This document shows, in pieces, positions 8,658 to 17,352 of a DNA stretch of 40,692 bases. The stretch covers positions 87,202 through 127,893 of the forward strand of contig SBGQ01000129.1 of assembly GCA_006226965.1 (NCBI GenBank), given 5' to 3'. The notes under the pieces are model-generated. The model was not told where the DNA came from. It was given only the letters and a program-made list of their open reading frames with translations, and ran no database searches. The number at the start of each line of letters is the position of its first letter. The first letter of the stretch is position 1. Both the position numbers and the translations under genes were made by a program. Source of the DNA: a bacterium (GTDB lineage Bacteria > Bacteroidota > Rhodothermia > Balneolales > M1805).

Positions 8658-9065
8658 TTATGGATTGATTTTTGCGTAAATCATTCCGACTAAACTACCT
8701 TGTATAATTCCGTGAATTAACCAAGTTACCACAACCGCAACGGTTACATCAAATGCACTTAAAATCATCCACATTGATGGTAAAACGGCAACCAATCCAT
8801 AAACTAAACCGAGTTCTAAACCTCTTACAATAAAAGAACCTTTGAATAATTGTTTTGAGCGTTGCCAAAACCAAGCAAGTGCAAAACTGAGTACAAACGG
8901 GTGTAACATAAATAAATACCCCTTATAACCGTCCATATCAAAAGTCGGGCTGTAATATTGCTCCGCAACTGATGGAAATAAGTAAACAGTGGCGTATAAT
9001 CCAATAAAGTTAAGTGCTAAAAGTAAAACACCTGCAAGCAGGCTTTTAGTGATAAATATTTTCAT
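8658..9065 (-). CDS. Small four-helix membrane protein of unknown function
   Basis: A 135-residue protein with four predicted membrane segments, near residues 8-28, 52-66, 86-104 and 107-127. I do not recognise the family. It has an unusually good ribosome-binding site for this genome (AGAGG, six bases before the ATG). It lies 85 bases downstream of trpA on the same strand, with no terminator between, and the bidirectional terminator at 8624-8651 closes the unit, so it may be the last gene of the trp transcript. A link to tryptophan is inferred from position only. Confidence 0.7.
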   Translation of the reverse strand: MKIFITKSLLAGVLLLALNFIGLYATVYLFPSVAEQYYSPTFDMDGYKGYLFMLHPFVLSFALAWFWQRSKQLFKGSFIVRGLELGLVYGLVAVLPSMWMILSAFDVTVAVVVTWLIHGIIQGSLVGMIYAKINP

Positions 9066-9150
9066 TTAATCCTCTTTTTTGAGTGTGATGCGATGCCCGA
9101 ATGTAACGCTACTTTATCAAAAAGAAAATGAAGCTTACACCAAATGCTAT

Positions 9151-9942
9151 TTAATTTCCTTTTAATGCTTTCACAAAAGCTAAGGTTTTTTCTTTCCAGT
9201 CTGAATTAGGATAGTTTGAACGAATAGTTTCTATCAATGCAGAACCGACTATAAATCCGTCAACATCTCCGGCAATTTGTTTTGCATCATCATGAGATTT
9301 TATGCCAAAACCAATCATAATCGGATTTTTTTGGATTGAAGCTTTCACACGGTCTTTAAACTTTGATACAGACTTTGCAACCTCTTCCCCGCTTCTTGCG
9401 CCTGTAACACCTGTTACAGAAACACAATACACAAAACCACTCGATTCAGTATCTACCAATTTCATGCGTTCATCTTTGGAGTTTGGAGCAACCAAATAAA
9501 TTACATCTAAACCATTCTTATGCGCTTCTGCTTTTAATTCTTTGGATTCCTCAATCGGGACATCAGGAATTATGAGCGCATCGGCACCGCTTTCTCCTGC
9601 TTTTTTACAAAATGCTTCTAAACCGTAGTATAAAATCGGATTGATGTAGCCCATAAGCACTATGGGAATTCTTGACGATTTTCGAATTTCGGAAACCATA
9701 TCAAAAATCACATCTAAATCAACACCGTTTTTTATTGCCACATCGCTGGCATACTGAATCGTCGGGCCATCGGCTAATGGATCACTGAACGGCATTCCCA
9801 ATTCTATGATATCGGCTCCGGCTTTTTCCATCTCTAAAACCAGATTAACGGTGGATGTTTTTTCCGGAAATCCGGCTGTGATATACAAGCTCATTATAGA
9901 GCCGTCTTTTTTTCCTGTAAATACGTTTTTGAGTCTGCTCAT
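9151..9942 (-). CDS. trpA: Tryptophan synthase alpha subunit
   Basis: A 263-residue TIM-barrel protein that cleaves indole-3-glycerol phosphate to indole and glyceraldehyde-3-phosphate and channels the indole to TrpB. The catalytic acids are present: E47 in 'ADIIELGMPFSDP' and D58 in 'LADGPTIQ', equivalent to E49 and D60 of the E. coli enzyme. The phosphate-binding segments 'GFGIKSHDDAK' and 'GFIVGSALIE' are near the C-terminus. It is the last biosynthetic gene of the operon, 108 bases after trpB. Confidence 0.98.
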   Translation of the reverse strand: MSRLKNVFTGKKDGSIMSLYITAGFPEKTSTVNLVLEMEKAGADIIELGMPFSDPLADGPTIQYASDVAIKNGVDLDVIFDMVSEIRKSSRIPIVLMGYINPILYYGLEAFCKKAGESGADALIIPDVPIEESKELKAEAHKNGLDVIYLVAPNSKDERMKLVDTESSGFVYCVSVTGVTGARSGEEVAKSVSKFKDRVKASIQKNPIMIGFGIKSHDDAKQIAGDVDGFIVGSALIETIRSNYPNSDWKEKTLAFVKALKGN

Positions 9943-10050
9943 TTTAAAAAGTAATAAAGGTTTATAGATGTAAAGGCGTAAAGCTGGTATATGGATTATG
10001 GGTTTGGAGTACTATTTTAGAAATCCGAACTCAAACACTTGAAATCACAT

Positions 10051-11238
10051 TCAATCTCCGAAAATTTCTTTGGAAATTGTTCCCATGTCTTTATCTCCTC
10101 TACCGGAGCAATTCACCACAACTATTTCATTGTTTGATGTAGTCGGCATCAATTCTTCCAAATAGGCAATGGCATGTGCTGATTCAAGCGCGGGTATTAT
10201 TCCCTCTAAACGGGATGTTAACTTAATCGCTTCCAAAGCATCAGCATCGGTTACCGGATAATACTGTACACGTTTTGAGTCGTGTAAATGGGCGTGTTCA
10301 GGTCCGATTCCCGGATAATCTAAACCGGCACTAACTGAATGTGCTAACTGAATTTGACCGCCCGGTTCCTGTAATAAGTAGCTTTTTGCACCATGCAACA
10401 CACCAATTTGACCTTTTGCAATTGACGCTGCGGTCATGTGTGTTTCAGCGCCGTGTCCGGCAGCTTCTAATCCAATCAAATTCACAGAATCGTTAATGAA
10501 CGGATAAAAAATTCCCATGGCATTTGAACCGCCGCCCACACAAGCAAGCACGTAATCAGGAAGTTTGCCTTCTGTTTCCTGCAACTGACGTTTAGTTTCT
10601 TCCCCTATAATCTTTTGAAATTCGCGAACCATCATCGGATATGGATGTGGACCCACAACCGAACCTATTATATAAAACGTATCATCTACATTCGTTACCC
10701 AATCACGAATAGCTTCGTTCGTGGCGTCTTTTAACGTTTTTGAACCGGAATAAACAGGACGAACCTCAGCGCCGAGTAAACGCATTCTGTCCACGTTTAA
10801 TTTTTGGCGAACTGTGTCTTCTTCACCCATATAAACCACACATTCCAAACCGAATTTTGCGCAAACCGTTGCAGTTGCAACACCATGTTGTCCGGCACCT
10901 GTTTCAGCGATAATGCGCTTTTTCCCCATGCGTTTAGCCAATAATATTTGCCCGATTGTATTATTGATTTTGTGCGCACCCGTGTGGCATAAGTCCTCCC
11001 GTTTGAAATAAATTTTTGCTTTTCCGTAATGCTCGGTTAAGCGATTACAATAGCTTAAGGGTGTCGGGCGACCCACATATTCTTTCAACAAATCGAGAAA
11101 TTCTTTTTTGAAGGATTCATCGTTTCTGGCTTCTTCAAAAGCGAGTTCCAATTCTTCAACTGCGGGTATTAAAATTTCCGGGACAAATTTACCGCCGAAA
11201 CGACCAAAATAACCTTGTTTTGTGGGAAAATTGTACAT
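10051..11238 (-). CDS. trpB: Tryptophan synthase beta subunit
   Basis: A 395-residue PLP enzyme that condenses indole with serine to give tryptophan. K90 in '[15 protein letters not shown]' forms the PLP Schiff base, '[13 protein letters not shown]' carries the catalytic glutamate, and '[15 protein letters not shown]' binds the cofactor phosphate. Sequence and length fit the TrpB1 class that partners TrpA, not the stand-alone TrpB2 class. It starts 61 bases after trpF. Confidence 0.99.
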   Translation of the reverse strand: MYNFPTKQGYFGRFGGKFVPEILIPAVEELELAFEEARNDESFKKEFLDLLKEYVGRPTPLSYCNRLTEHYGKAKIYFKREDLCHTGAHKINNTIGQILLAKRMGKKRIIAETGAGQHGVATATVCAKFGLECVVYMGEEDTVRQKLNVDRMRLLGAEVRPVYSGSKTLKDATNEAIRDWVTNVDDTFYIIGSVVGPHPYPMMVREFQKIIGEETKRQLQETEGKLPDYVLACVGGGSNAMGIFYPFINDSVNLIGLEAAGHGAETHMTAASIAKGQIGVLHGAKSYLLQEPGGQIQLAHSVSAGLDYPGIGPEHAHLHDSKRVQYYPVTDADALEAIKLTSRLEGIIPALESAHAIAYLEELMPTTSNNEIVVVNCSGRGDKDMGTISKEIFGD

Positions 11239-11299
11239 GATTTTTCGAAAGGTTTAAGTTATAAGTTCTCAGGTTTCAGGAGATTGATTATGCTGTTTA

Positions 11300-11971
11300 T
11301 TATTCGTGATCCTGAGTTTGCCAAAGTTCATCAACAACATCAAAAAAGTCCGCCATTTTATCGAAATCTTTAATTCCCGGCTCTGACTCTAAACTGCTGG
11401 AAACATCAACAGCGAAAGGATTACAAGCATTTATTACATCGTTGAGATTATCAATTCCGATTCCACCGGCTACAAAAAACGGAACGGTGGTTTCCAGTTC
11501 ATTCAAAACCGACCAATCGAATGTTTTACCTGTTCCGCCGAAAGCTTCATCTGTGTATGTATCAAACAAAAAATAGGAAACACAATCTTGGTATGGTTTT
11601 ATGAGCGCTTCAATATCAGATTTACCCATTCCTTGCTTGATTCGAAATGCTTTGATGACCTCTTTTTCCATCAACTGGCAATATTCCGGGGATTCATCGC
11701 CATGTAACTGAACGTAATGAACTCCGGCAATCAAAGCTGAATTGTTCACTTCATCAATCGCTTCGTTCACAAAAACTCCGACTGATTTAGGACCTTCCAA
11801 CCACGAAATAATCGCGCCTGCTTCTTCCGGTTTGATATATCGGGGAGATTTTGGATAAAAAATGAATCCACAGAAATCAGCCATTGCACCGGATACAAAT
11901 CGCGCATGTTCCAATAAAGTGAGGCCACAAATTTTAACTCTTGTTCTGTGGTTTTGGTTTGATTCAGACAT
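11300..11971 (-). CDS. trpF: Phosphoribosylanthranilate isomerase
   Basis: A 223-residue TIM barrel catalysing the Amadori rearrangement of N-(5'-phosphoribosyl)anthranilate. The N-terminal 'VKICGLT' carries the catalytic cysteine and 'YFLFDTY' the catalytic aspartate. 'PFFVAGGIGIDNLNDVI' and 'FAVDVSSSLE' form the phosphate site. It is a separate gene here, not fused to trpC as in enteric bacteria. A 158-base spacer with two heptamer arrays separates it from trpC upstream. Confidence 0.98.
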   Translation of the reverse strand: MSESNQNHRTRVKICGLTLLEHARFVSGAMADFCGFIFYPKSPRYIKPEEAGAIISWLEGPKSVGVFVNEAIDEVNNSALIAGVHYVQLHGDESPEYCQLMEKEVIKAFRIKQGMGKSDIEALIKPYQDCVSYFLFDTYTDEAFGGTGKTFDWSVLNELETTVPFFVAGGIGIDNLNDVINACNPFAVDVSSSLESEPGIKDFDKMADFFDVVDELWQTQDHE

Positions 11972-12001
11972 TATTAAAAAGTATAAAGTTGTAAAGGTTT
12001 T

Positions 12002-12036
12002 AGGAGTAAGGAGTAAGGAGTAAGGAGTAAGGAGTA
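12002..12036. repeat. Heptamer tandem repeat (AGGAGTA)x5
   Basis: Five perfect copies of AGGAGTA in the trpC-trpF spacer. As transcribed on the minus strand they read TACTCCT repeated, so they are not Shine-Dalgarno sequences for trpF. Confidence 0.95.
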
Positions 12037-12064
12037 TTTAGGCTTTTTCGTTTCCAAATCAACA

Positions 12065-12126
12065 ATCTGCCATCATCCATCAAAAATTTATAAAATCCGA
12101 CATCCGACATCTGACATCCGACATCC
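12065..12126. repeat. Second heptamer block in the trpC-trpF spacer (ATCCGAC units)
   Basis: Units ATCTGCC, ATCATCC and ATCAAAA at 12065-12085 are followed by ATCCGAC, ATCCGAC, ATCTGAC, ATCCGAC and a partial ATCC at 12095-12126. The sequence CCATCAAAAATTT at 12077-12089 is identical to 1711-1723 next to mltG, so the two loci share more than the repeat period. Confidence 0.85.
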
Positions 12127-12129
12127 TTT

Positions 12130-12918
12130 TCATCCGTTTCCTTTCAGAATTTCTTTGAGCGCTAAACCAGGATCTGGCTTACGCATAAAATGCTCGCCTA
12201 TTAATGCCGCATGTATTCCTTCTGAGGCCAAGAGCTCAATATCCTGAGGTTTAGACAATCCGCTTTCAGAAACCGTTACTGTTCCTTTCGGAGCTTGTTG
12301 TAACAGTTTTATCCCTTGGTGCACATTCACTTCAAAAGTATCCAGATTGCGATTATTCACACCGAGAACCTTCACCCATTTAAAATCCAACTTGTTGAAA
12401 TCGGCTTCATCATAACATTCAACCAGACATTCCAAACCGGTTTCCTGTGCACAATGGATGAGTTCAGTAAGTTGATTGGGCTCTAAAATGGTGGCAATCA
12501 ACAAAATGGCATCGGCTCCAAATGCTCGTGCTTCTTCAATTTGGAATGCATCAACAATAAAATCTTTTCGCAAAACCGGAATCTCAGACATTCTGGAAAC
12601 CAATTGCATATACAGTAAATCTCCTTGAAAAAACGGTTTATCCGTTAAAACAGACAAAGCCGCCGCACCATTTTTCATGTATTGCTCGGCATGCTTCTGA
12701 GGATTAAAATCCGGACGAATGAGTCCTTTTGATGGCGATGCTTTTTTGATTTCGGCAATTACCCGAACTTCATTTTCTTTTTGGAGTGATGCCGCAAATG
12801 GTCTGCGCTCGGCCTCGTAATCTTCCATCGAACGGAAAGAAGAAACCGAAAATTTGAATTTCCTTTTCTGAATGTCTTCTTTGGTTTGAGTAACTATTTT
12901 TTCAAGAATCCCGGACAT
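12130..12918 (-). CDS. trpC: Indole-3-glycerol-phosphate synthase
   Basis: A 262-residue TIM barrel that closes the indole ring. Family signatures are 'VIAEIKKASPSKG' (residues ~53-65, a catalytic lysine region), 'PVLRKDFIVDAFQI', 'LGVNNRNLDTFEV' and 'TVSESGLSKPQDI'. It is mono-functional and of normal length. It is 99 bases downstream of trpD, and heptamer repeats begin immediately after its stop codon. Confidence 0.98.
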   Translation of the reverse strand: MSGILEKIVTQTKEDIQKRKFKFSVSSFRSMEDYEAERRPFAASLQKENEVRVIAEIKKASPSKGLIRPDFNPQKHAEQYMKNGAAALSVLTDKPFFQGDLLYMQLVSRMSEIPVLRKDFIVDAFQIEEARAFGADAILLIATILEPNQLTELIHCAQETGLECLVECYDEADFNKLDFKWVKVLGVNNRNLDTFEVNVHQGIKLLQQAPKGTVTVSESGLSKPQDIELLASEGIHAALIGEHFMRKPDPGLALKEILKGNG

Positions 12919-13017
12919 GGTTTTATTGCAGATTTCTGATTAATAATTTTTGATTGTTTACCGAAAAAAAAGGACTTCGATTTGATTATCAAACGCTGAG
13001 TTTCCATCATTGTAGTT

Positions 13018-14040
13018 TCATGCTTTCTGAGTTTCTTCAGCAAAGCGAGTTAATGCTTTGTACGCTTTCCCTGAACGGATACTTTCACGTGCCATGTGTA
13101 AGGTTTCCTCAAGCTGTAAATCATCACGTGAAGCCAACATCGAATACGCTGCATTTAACACAACAACATCTTCGCGAATACCTTTATCTTCACCTTTCAG
13201 AACAGATAAAATCAGGTTTGCATTCGTGTGTTTATCGCCGCCTTTCAAAAAAGAATCATTCGTATAAATCATGCCTACATCTTTAGGATGAAATACATCC
13301 TTCTCGGAAATTCGCTGATTTTGCAAGACATAAAAACTACTTTCAGATAACACACTTAATTCATCTAAGCCTTGATGAGCATGTACCGTAATCGCTTTCT
13401 CCGTTTCTAATTGTGCCAAAATTTGAATCATCGTGAATGCAGCTTCTTCACTAAACGCACCAATCAACTGACGTTTAACATCAGCAGGATTAAGCAAAGG
13501 ACCAAGCATATTGAACAAGGTTCGCATTTTCATAGCTTTGCGAACGGGAACTATGTTTTTCATTGCCGGATGAAATAAAGGCGCAAACATGAACCCCATT
13601 CCAGTTTTTTCGAACACTTTTTCAACTTGAGGCGCTTGTAAATCCACTTTTACGCCTAAAGCTTCTAACACATCAGCGGAACCTGTTTGGGATGATACAC
13701 TTCTGTTTCCGTGTTTTAATACTGGAATTCCTGCTCCGGCCACAACAAACATTGCCGCAGTCGAAATATTAAAATAACCGGAATGATCGCCTCCTGTACC
13801 ACATAAATCAATGGCGCCTGTAGTATCAACTTGAACTTTAACGGCAGCATTTCGCATGGTTTGCACTAAGGCGGTCAGTTCTTCTATCGTTTCGCCCTTC
13901 ATACGCATTCCAAATAAAAACGTACCGGCTTCAATATCTGTTACCGCACCTTCGATAATTTGGTTTAAAGCAAAACCGGCTTCTTTTGCGCTTAAATCCT
14001 GTTTTTCAACGAGTTTGTGTAGAATTTCCGTGAAGGTCAT
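13018..14040 (-). CDS. trpD: Anthranilate phosphoribosyltransferase
   Basis: A 340-residue enzyme that transfers phosphoribose from PRPP to anthranilate. The PRPP site '[18 protein letters not shown]' and the '[19 protein letters not shown]' motif are intact, as is '[12 protein letters not shown]'. The start overlaps the trpG stop by four bases (ATGA), which implies translational coupling to the glutamine amidotransferase. Confidence 0.98.
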   Translation of the reverse strand: MTFTEILHKLVEKQDLSAKEAGFALNQIIEGAVTDIEAGTFLFGMRMKGETIEELTALVQTMRNAAVKVQVDTTGAIDLCGTGGDHSGYFNISTAAMFVVAGAGIPVLKHGNRSVSSQTGSADVLEALGVKVDLQAPQVEKVFEKTGMGFMFAPLFHPAMKNIVPVRKAMKMRTLFNMLGPLLNPADVKRQLIGAFSEEAAFTMIQILAQLETEKAITVHAHQGLDELSVLSESSFYVLQNQRISEKDVFHPKDVGMIYTNDSFLKGGDKHTNANLILSVLKGEDKGIREDVVVLNAAYSMLASRDDLQLEETLHMARESIRSGKAYKALTRFAEETQKA

Positions 14041-14609
14041 TTTGAAACTCCATTAACCCAGTTCTTAATCAATTTTGGACCTTCCACAGTTAAAATACTT
14101 TCAGGGTGAAACTGCATACCTTCAATCGGAAGCGTTTTATGCCGAACTCCCATTATCACTTTATCTGATGTCCATGAAGTTACTACCAATTCATCAGGAA
14201 CGGTTTCCGGAGCAATTACCAACGAGTGGTAACGGGTTGCTGTAAACTCAGTAGGAACACCTGTATAAATCGACTTTCCATCATGAAAAACTTGAGAAGT
14301 TTTGCCGTGCATTAAACTGGGAGCATGAACAACTTTTGCACCAAATACATCGCCAATTGCCTGATGACCCAAACAAACTCCCAAAATCGGCGTTGTTTTT
14401 CCTAATTCGCGAATTACATCTTCTGTTACTCCGGCATCTTCCGGTCTTCCGGGTCCGGGTGATAACAATATTTTGGATGCGTTTAATTCCTTAATCTCAG
14501 CTACACTTAAGTCATCGTTTCGAATAATTTTGTAATCCGGCGTTTCCATCGCTATCAGATGAACCAAGTTGTAGGTGAAGGAATCGTAATTATCGATAAT
14601 GAGAATCAT
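14037..14609 (-). CDS. trpG: Anthranilate synthase component II (glutamine amidotransferase)
   Basis: A 190-residue class-I glutamine amidotransferase that supplies ammonia to TrpE. The catalytic triad is C79 in '[12 protein letters not shown]', H168 and E170 in '[10 protein letters not shown]'. The oxyanion strand is '[10 protein letters not shown]'. The gene is not fused to trpD or trpE. It begins three bases after the trpS stop codon. It could also serve p-aminobenzoate synthase, since these subunits are often shared; no pab genes are seen here. Confidence 0.97.
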   Translation of the reverse strand: MILIIDNYDSFTYNLVHLIAMETPDYKIIRNDDLSVAEIKELNASKILLSPGPGRPEDAGVTEDVIRELGKTTPILGVCLGHQAIGDVFGAKVVHAPSLMHGKTSQVFHDGKSIYTGVPTEFTATRYHSLVIAPETVPDELVVTSWTSDKVIMGVRHKTLPIEGMQFHPESILTVEGPKLIKNWVNGVSK

Positions 14610-14612
14610 AAC

Positions 14613-15602
14613 TTATCCGGCGTAATGTGTTCTGATTAAACCTAATGCTTCACGAATCGGTTGCATGACTTCCTCTGCACGTTTTCTGGCTTTTTCGCCG
14701 CCTTCTTTCAGAACATCCATCACAAAATCGGGGTTTTGCTCCAATTGATGACGTTTTTCGCGAGCTTCGGCAAAATACTCGGTTATCATTCCCAACAATT
14801 CTTTCTTAGCATGGCCGTAACCGTAACCGCCGGCACGATATTTAGCAGCGATTTCTTCTTTCTTTTCCGTTGATGCAAAAAGCTTAATAAGTGCAAACAC
14901 ATTACAGGTATCCGGATTTTTTGGATCTTCCAATGGTGTGGCATCCGTTACTATTTTCATCACCTTTTCTTTTAAAGCTTTGCCCTCATCAAAAATAAGA
15001 ATGGTATTCCCGTACGATTTCGACATTTTACGTCCGTCAACTCCCGGAACAATTGCAACCGACTCAACAATATGCGGCTCAGGGATTTTGAGTAATTCTT
15101 TTTCGTAGGTAAAATTCAACTTTTGAGCCAAATCTCGCGAAAATTCGATGTTTTGTTTTTGATCGGCACCAACCGGTACAATATCGGAGTTGTAAATCAA
15201 AATATCGGCAGCTTGTAAAATCGGATACGTGAATAAACCAATATTTGCAGCTAAACCATTTGCAACTTTGTCTTTGTAAGCGACCCCCTTTTCCATGAGT
15301 GAAACCGGACAAAGTGTTCCTAAAATCCAAGCCAGTTCCGTTACTTGCGGAACATCAGACTGAGCAAAAAATGTACATTTCGTCGGGTCGAGTCCTAATG
15401 CTAAATAATCTAACACCACATCAATGGTATTTTGACGTAATTCCGGTCCGTTTTGAAGTGAAGTGAGCGTGTGATAATTCGCCATGAAATAAAAGGCATC
15501 ATGCTCTGCCTGCATTTCAATATGCTGACGCATTGCTCCGAAATAATTCCCCAAGTGTAATTTCCCGCTTGGTTGTATGCCTGATAAAACTGTTTTTCTC
15601 AT
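14613..15602 (-). CDS. trpS: Tryptophanyl-tRNA synthetase
   Basis: A 329-residue class-I aminoacyl-tRNA synthetase. The HIGH-type signature is 'KLHLGNY' (residues 14-20) after 'SGIQPSG', and the KMSKS loop is 'RKMSKSYGN' (191-199). Length and sequence match the standard bacterial TrpRS. It lies between trpE and trpG and is separated from trpG by only three bases, so it belongs to the trp operon. It is therefore expected to fall under the attenuator upstream of trpE. This placement is unusual, since trpS normally sits elsewhere. A second trpS elsewhere in the genome cannot be excluded. Confidence 0.97.
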   Translation of the reverse strand: MRKTVLSGIQPSGKLHLGNYFGAMRQHIEMQAEHDAFYFMANYHTLTSLQNGPELRQNTIDVVLDYLALGLDPTKCTFFAQSDVPQVTELAWILGTLCPVSLMEKGVAYKDKVANGLAANIGLFTYPILQAADILIYNSDIVPVGADQKQNIEFSRDLAQKLNFTYEKELLKIPEPHIVESVAIVPGVDGRKMSKSYGNTILIFDEGKALKEKVMKIVTDATPLEDPKNPDTCNVFALIKLFASTEKKEEIAAKYRAGGYGYGHAKKELLGMITEYFAEAREKRHQLEQNPDFVMDVLKEGGEKARKRAEEVMQPIREALGLIRTHYAG

Positions 15603-15732
15603 TGTTGTACTATTGTTTTAATTAAATATCGCTTTTAATGGTTTATGATTGATGGCTGTGGTTGATTTAACAAGTTGATAACCGCTTTATCCTTACCCTG
15701 AAAACTCAAACCTTACACCTTAAACCATTTCA

Positions 15733-17202
15733 TTAATATATTTTCCCGGCTAATTTGAGCGCTTCGGTTAATGCTTTTGCCTTGTTTACGGTTTCTTCAA
15801 ATTCTCGATCAGCATCTGAATCCGCAACAATTCCGGCTCCGGCTTGAATATAAATGGTGTTATCCGTTGCAATCATTGTTCTGAGAGCAATACAAGTATC
15901 CATATTTCCTGACAAATCGAAATAGCCAACCGCACCTGCATAAGGTCCACGTTTATGCACTTCGAGTTCATCAATAATTTCCATCGCTCTTACTTTCGGT
16001 GCACCGGAAACTGTTCCGGCCGGAAAACAACGAGCGAGAGCATCTGCAGAAGTTTTTTCTGAAGATAACATCCCTTTTACCTCAGAAACGATGTGCATAA
16101 CATGGCTGTAGCGCTCAACAAAACCCTGACGATGTACTTTTACAGAACCGGGTTCACACACTCTGGATAAGTCATTTCTACCCAAATCAACCAACATAAT
16201 ATGCTCCGACATTTCCTTCGGATCGGCAAGCAAGTCTTTTTCCAAAGCGAGGTCTTCTTCTTCTGATTTTCCTCTCCAACGTGTTCCGGCAATAGGTAAA
16301 ACTTCTGTTACTCGGTTTTGCACACGAACCAAGACTTCCGGAGATGAACCGATTAAAGCGAACTTTCCAAAATCCAGGTAAAACAAATACGGTGAAGGAT
16401 TCACCGTACGTAATGCACGATAAAACTGAAAACGGTCGCCTTCATAGTGTGCACTGAAACGCTGTGAAAGCACAACCTGAAAAATATCACCCTCGTAAAT
16501 ATAATTCCGAGCTTTTGCAATCATTTCAGCATACTGAGATTTCTCAGTATTACTTTTGAGTTCACTAGTAAGTTGAACAGATTTTCTAGCCGGAAGCGGT
16601 TGTTGCAGAACTCGTTCCAAATCATCTAACGATTTTTGTGCATGTTGATATTGAAACTCAAGAGTTTCTTCATCAGCAGCATCAACAAAAACAGTTTTTA
16701 TAAGAACTACGCTGTGTTTTACGTGGTCGAAAGCAACGATTTCATCGTAAAATGCCCAAACGGCTTCCGGTAAATGCAGAACATCTTCCGGTGTATTTGG
16801 CAAATGCTCAACCTGACGAATGGTATCGTAAGAGGAATATCCAACGGCGCCGCCTTTTAAACGCGGCAAATCCAAAATTTCAGGTTCATTCCAACCACTT
16901 GTGAGCTCTTTTAAGGCATCGAAATAAGACTTCTGTATAGGTTTAACACGTCCGTTTCGTTCGTCTGTAAGCAAGACCTGTTCCCCATCGAAGCGTAAAA
17001 CCTGATATGGATTACGTCCCATAAATGAATATCGAGCCAAATGTTCACCGCCTTCAACACTTTCCAACAGAAACGGATAACGTGCGCCTTCGCGAAGTTT
17101 TAAAAAAATTGAAACCGGAGTTTGAGTATCGATAATCAGTTTTCGATACACAGGTACGGCAAATCCGGGTTTTGCTAATTCTATAAAGGTTGATTTTTCC
17201 AT
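15733..17202 (-). CDS. trpE: Anthranilate synthase component I
   Basis: A 489-residue chorismate-utilising enzyme that makes anthranilate with TrpG. The N-terminal 'PFLLESVEGGEHLARYSF' holds the LLES element that binds tryptophan in feedback-inhibited TrpE. The C-terminal catalytic core shows 'GDIFQVVLSQRF', 'NPSPYLFYL', 'PIAGTRWRG', 'LVDLGRNDLSRVC' and 'AGTVSGAPKVRAMEII'. I start at the ATG at 17202 (MEKSTF); a TTG three codons earlier lies in the T-run of the attenuator terminator and is unlikely to be used. No Shine-Dalgarno sequence is visible. Regulation is by the leader at 17210-17381. The next gene, trpS, follows after 130 bases. Confidence 0.97.
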   Translation of the reverse strand: MEKSTFIELAKPGFAVPVYRKLIIDTQTPVSIFLKLREGARYPFLLESVEGGEHLARYSFMGRNPYQVLRFDGEQVLLTDERNGRVKPIQKSYFDALKELTSGWNEPEILDLPRLKGGAVGYSSYDTIRQVEHLPNTPEDVLHLPEAVWAFYDEIVAFDHVKHSVVLIKTVFVDAADEETLEFQYQHAQKSLDDLERVLQQPLPARKSVQLTSELKSNTEKSQYAEMIAKARNYIYEGDIFQVVLSQRFSAHYEGDRFQFYRALRTVNPSPYLFYLDFGKFALIGSSPEVLVRVQNRVTEVLPIAGTRWRGKSEEEDLALEKDLLADPKEMSEHIMLVDLGRNDLSRVCEPGSVKVHRQGFVERYSHVMHIVSEVKGMLSSEKTSADALARCFPAGTVSGAPKVRAMEIIDELEVHKRGPYAGAVGYFDLSGNMDTCIALRTMIATDNTIYIQAGAGIVADSDADREFEETVNKAKALTEALKLAGKIY

Positions 17203-17209
17203 GATTTTC

Positions 17210-17243
17210 AAAAAAAAAGCCCACTTTCTACAAGAAAGCGGGC
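17210..17243 (-). terminator. Attenuator terminator hairpin
   Basis: An 11-bp GC-rich stem with arms at 17233-17243 and 17219-17229 (one G-U pair) and a three-base loop, followed on the minus strand by eight to nine Ts (17218-17210). It ends only eight bases before the trpE ATG. Confidence 0.95.
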
Positions 17244-17297
17244 CGACAAAAATTTCGTTTTAAAACGTGTGTTACATACACAGTGAGGTCGATCCGC

Positions 17298-17345
17298 TTA
17301 GCAGATGTGCCACCACCAGTTTGTATGTACAGAATGTTTTAACAT
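17298..17345 (-). CDS. trpL: trp leader peptide with three consecutive Trp codons
   Basis: A 15-codon frame encoding MLKHSVHTNWWWHIC followed by TAA. Three adjacent TGG codons at positions 10-12 form the control site where a ribosome would stall when charged tRNA-Trp is short. The E. coli leader peptide has two adjacent Trp codons in a peptide of similar size. The ATG lies seven bases after the -7 promoter box, so the transcript may begin at or within a base or two of the start codon, and no Shine-Dalgarno sequence is present. A 15-codon frame with WWW, placed exactly before an antiterminator and terminator, is very unlikely to be chance. Confidence 0.92.
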   Translation of the reverse strand: MLKHSVHTNWWWHIC

Positions 17346-17352
17346 GGCGCTG

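Larger units (their letters stand above)
17210..17345 (-). promoter_or_regulatory. Tryptophan operon transcription attenuator
   Basis: On the minus strand the leader can form two exclusive folds. (a) AUCUGC-UAA-GCGGAU, a 6-bp hairpin spanning the end of the leader peptide with its stop codon in the loop. (b) GCGGAUCGAC, just after that stop, pairs 9 of 10 with GUCGGCCCGC, which includes the 5' arm of the terminator. If the ribosome stalls at the Trp codons, (a) is masked and (b) blocks the terminator, so trpE is transcribed. If it reaches the stop codon, (b) is prevented and the terminator forms. A longer UACAUACA/UGUAUGUA pairing also encloses the Trp codons. The logic is that of classical trp attenuation, read here from the sequence. 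Confidence 0.9.

Noticed and set aside
12002-12126. CRISPR-like array in the trp operon
   Set aside because: Units are 7 bases long and contiguous with no spacers; it is a short tandem repeat, not a CRISPR.
12954-13286. Plus-strand open frame of 110 codons opposite the end of trpD
   Set aside because: Antisense to a well-conserved trpD C-terminus; composition follows the shadow of that gene.
17203-17211. TTG start for trpE three codons before the ATG
   Set aside because: It falls in the T-run of the attenuator terminator; the ATG at 17202 gives a normal TrpE N-terminus.
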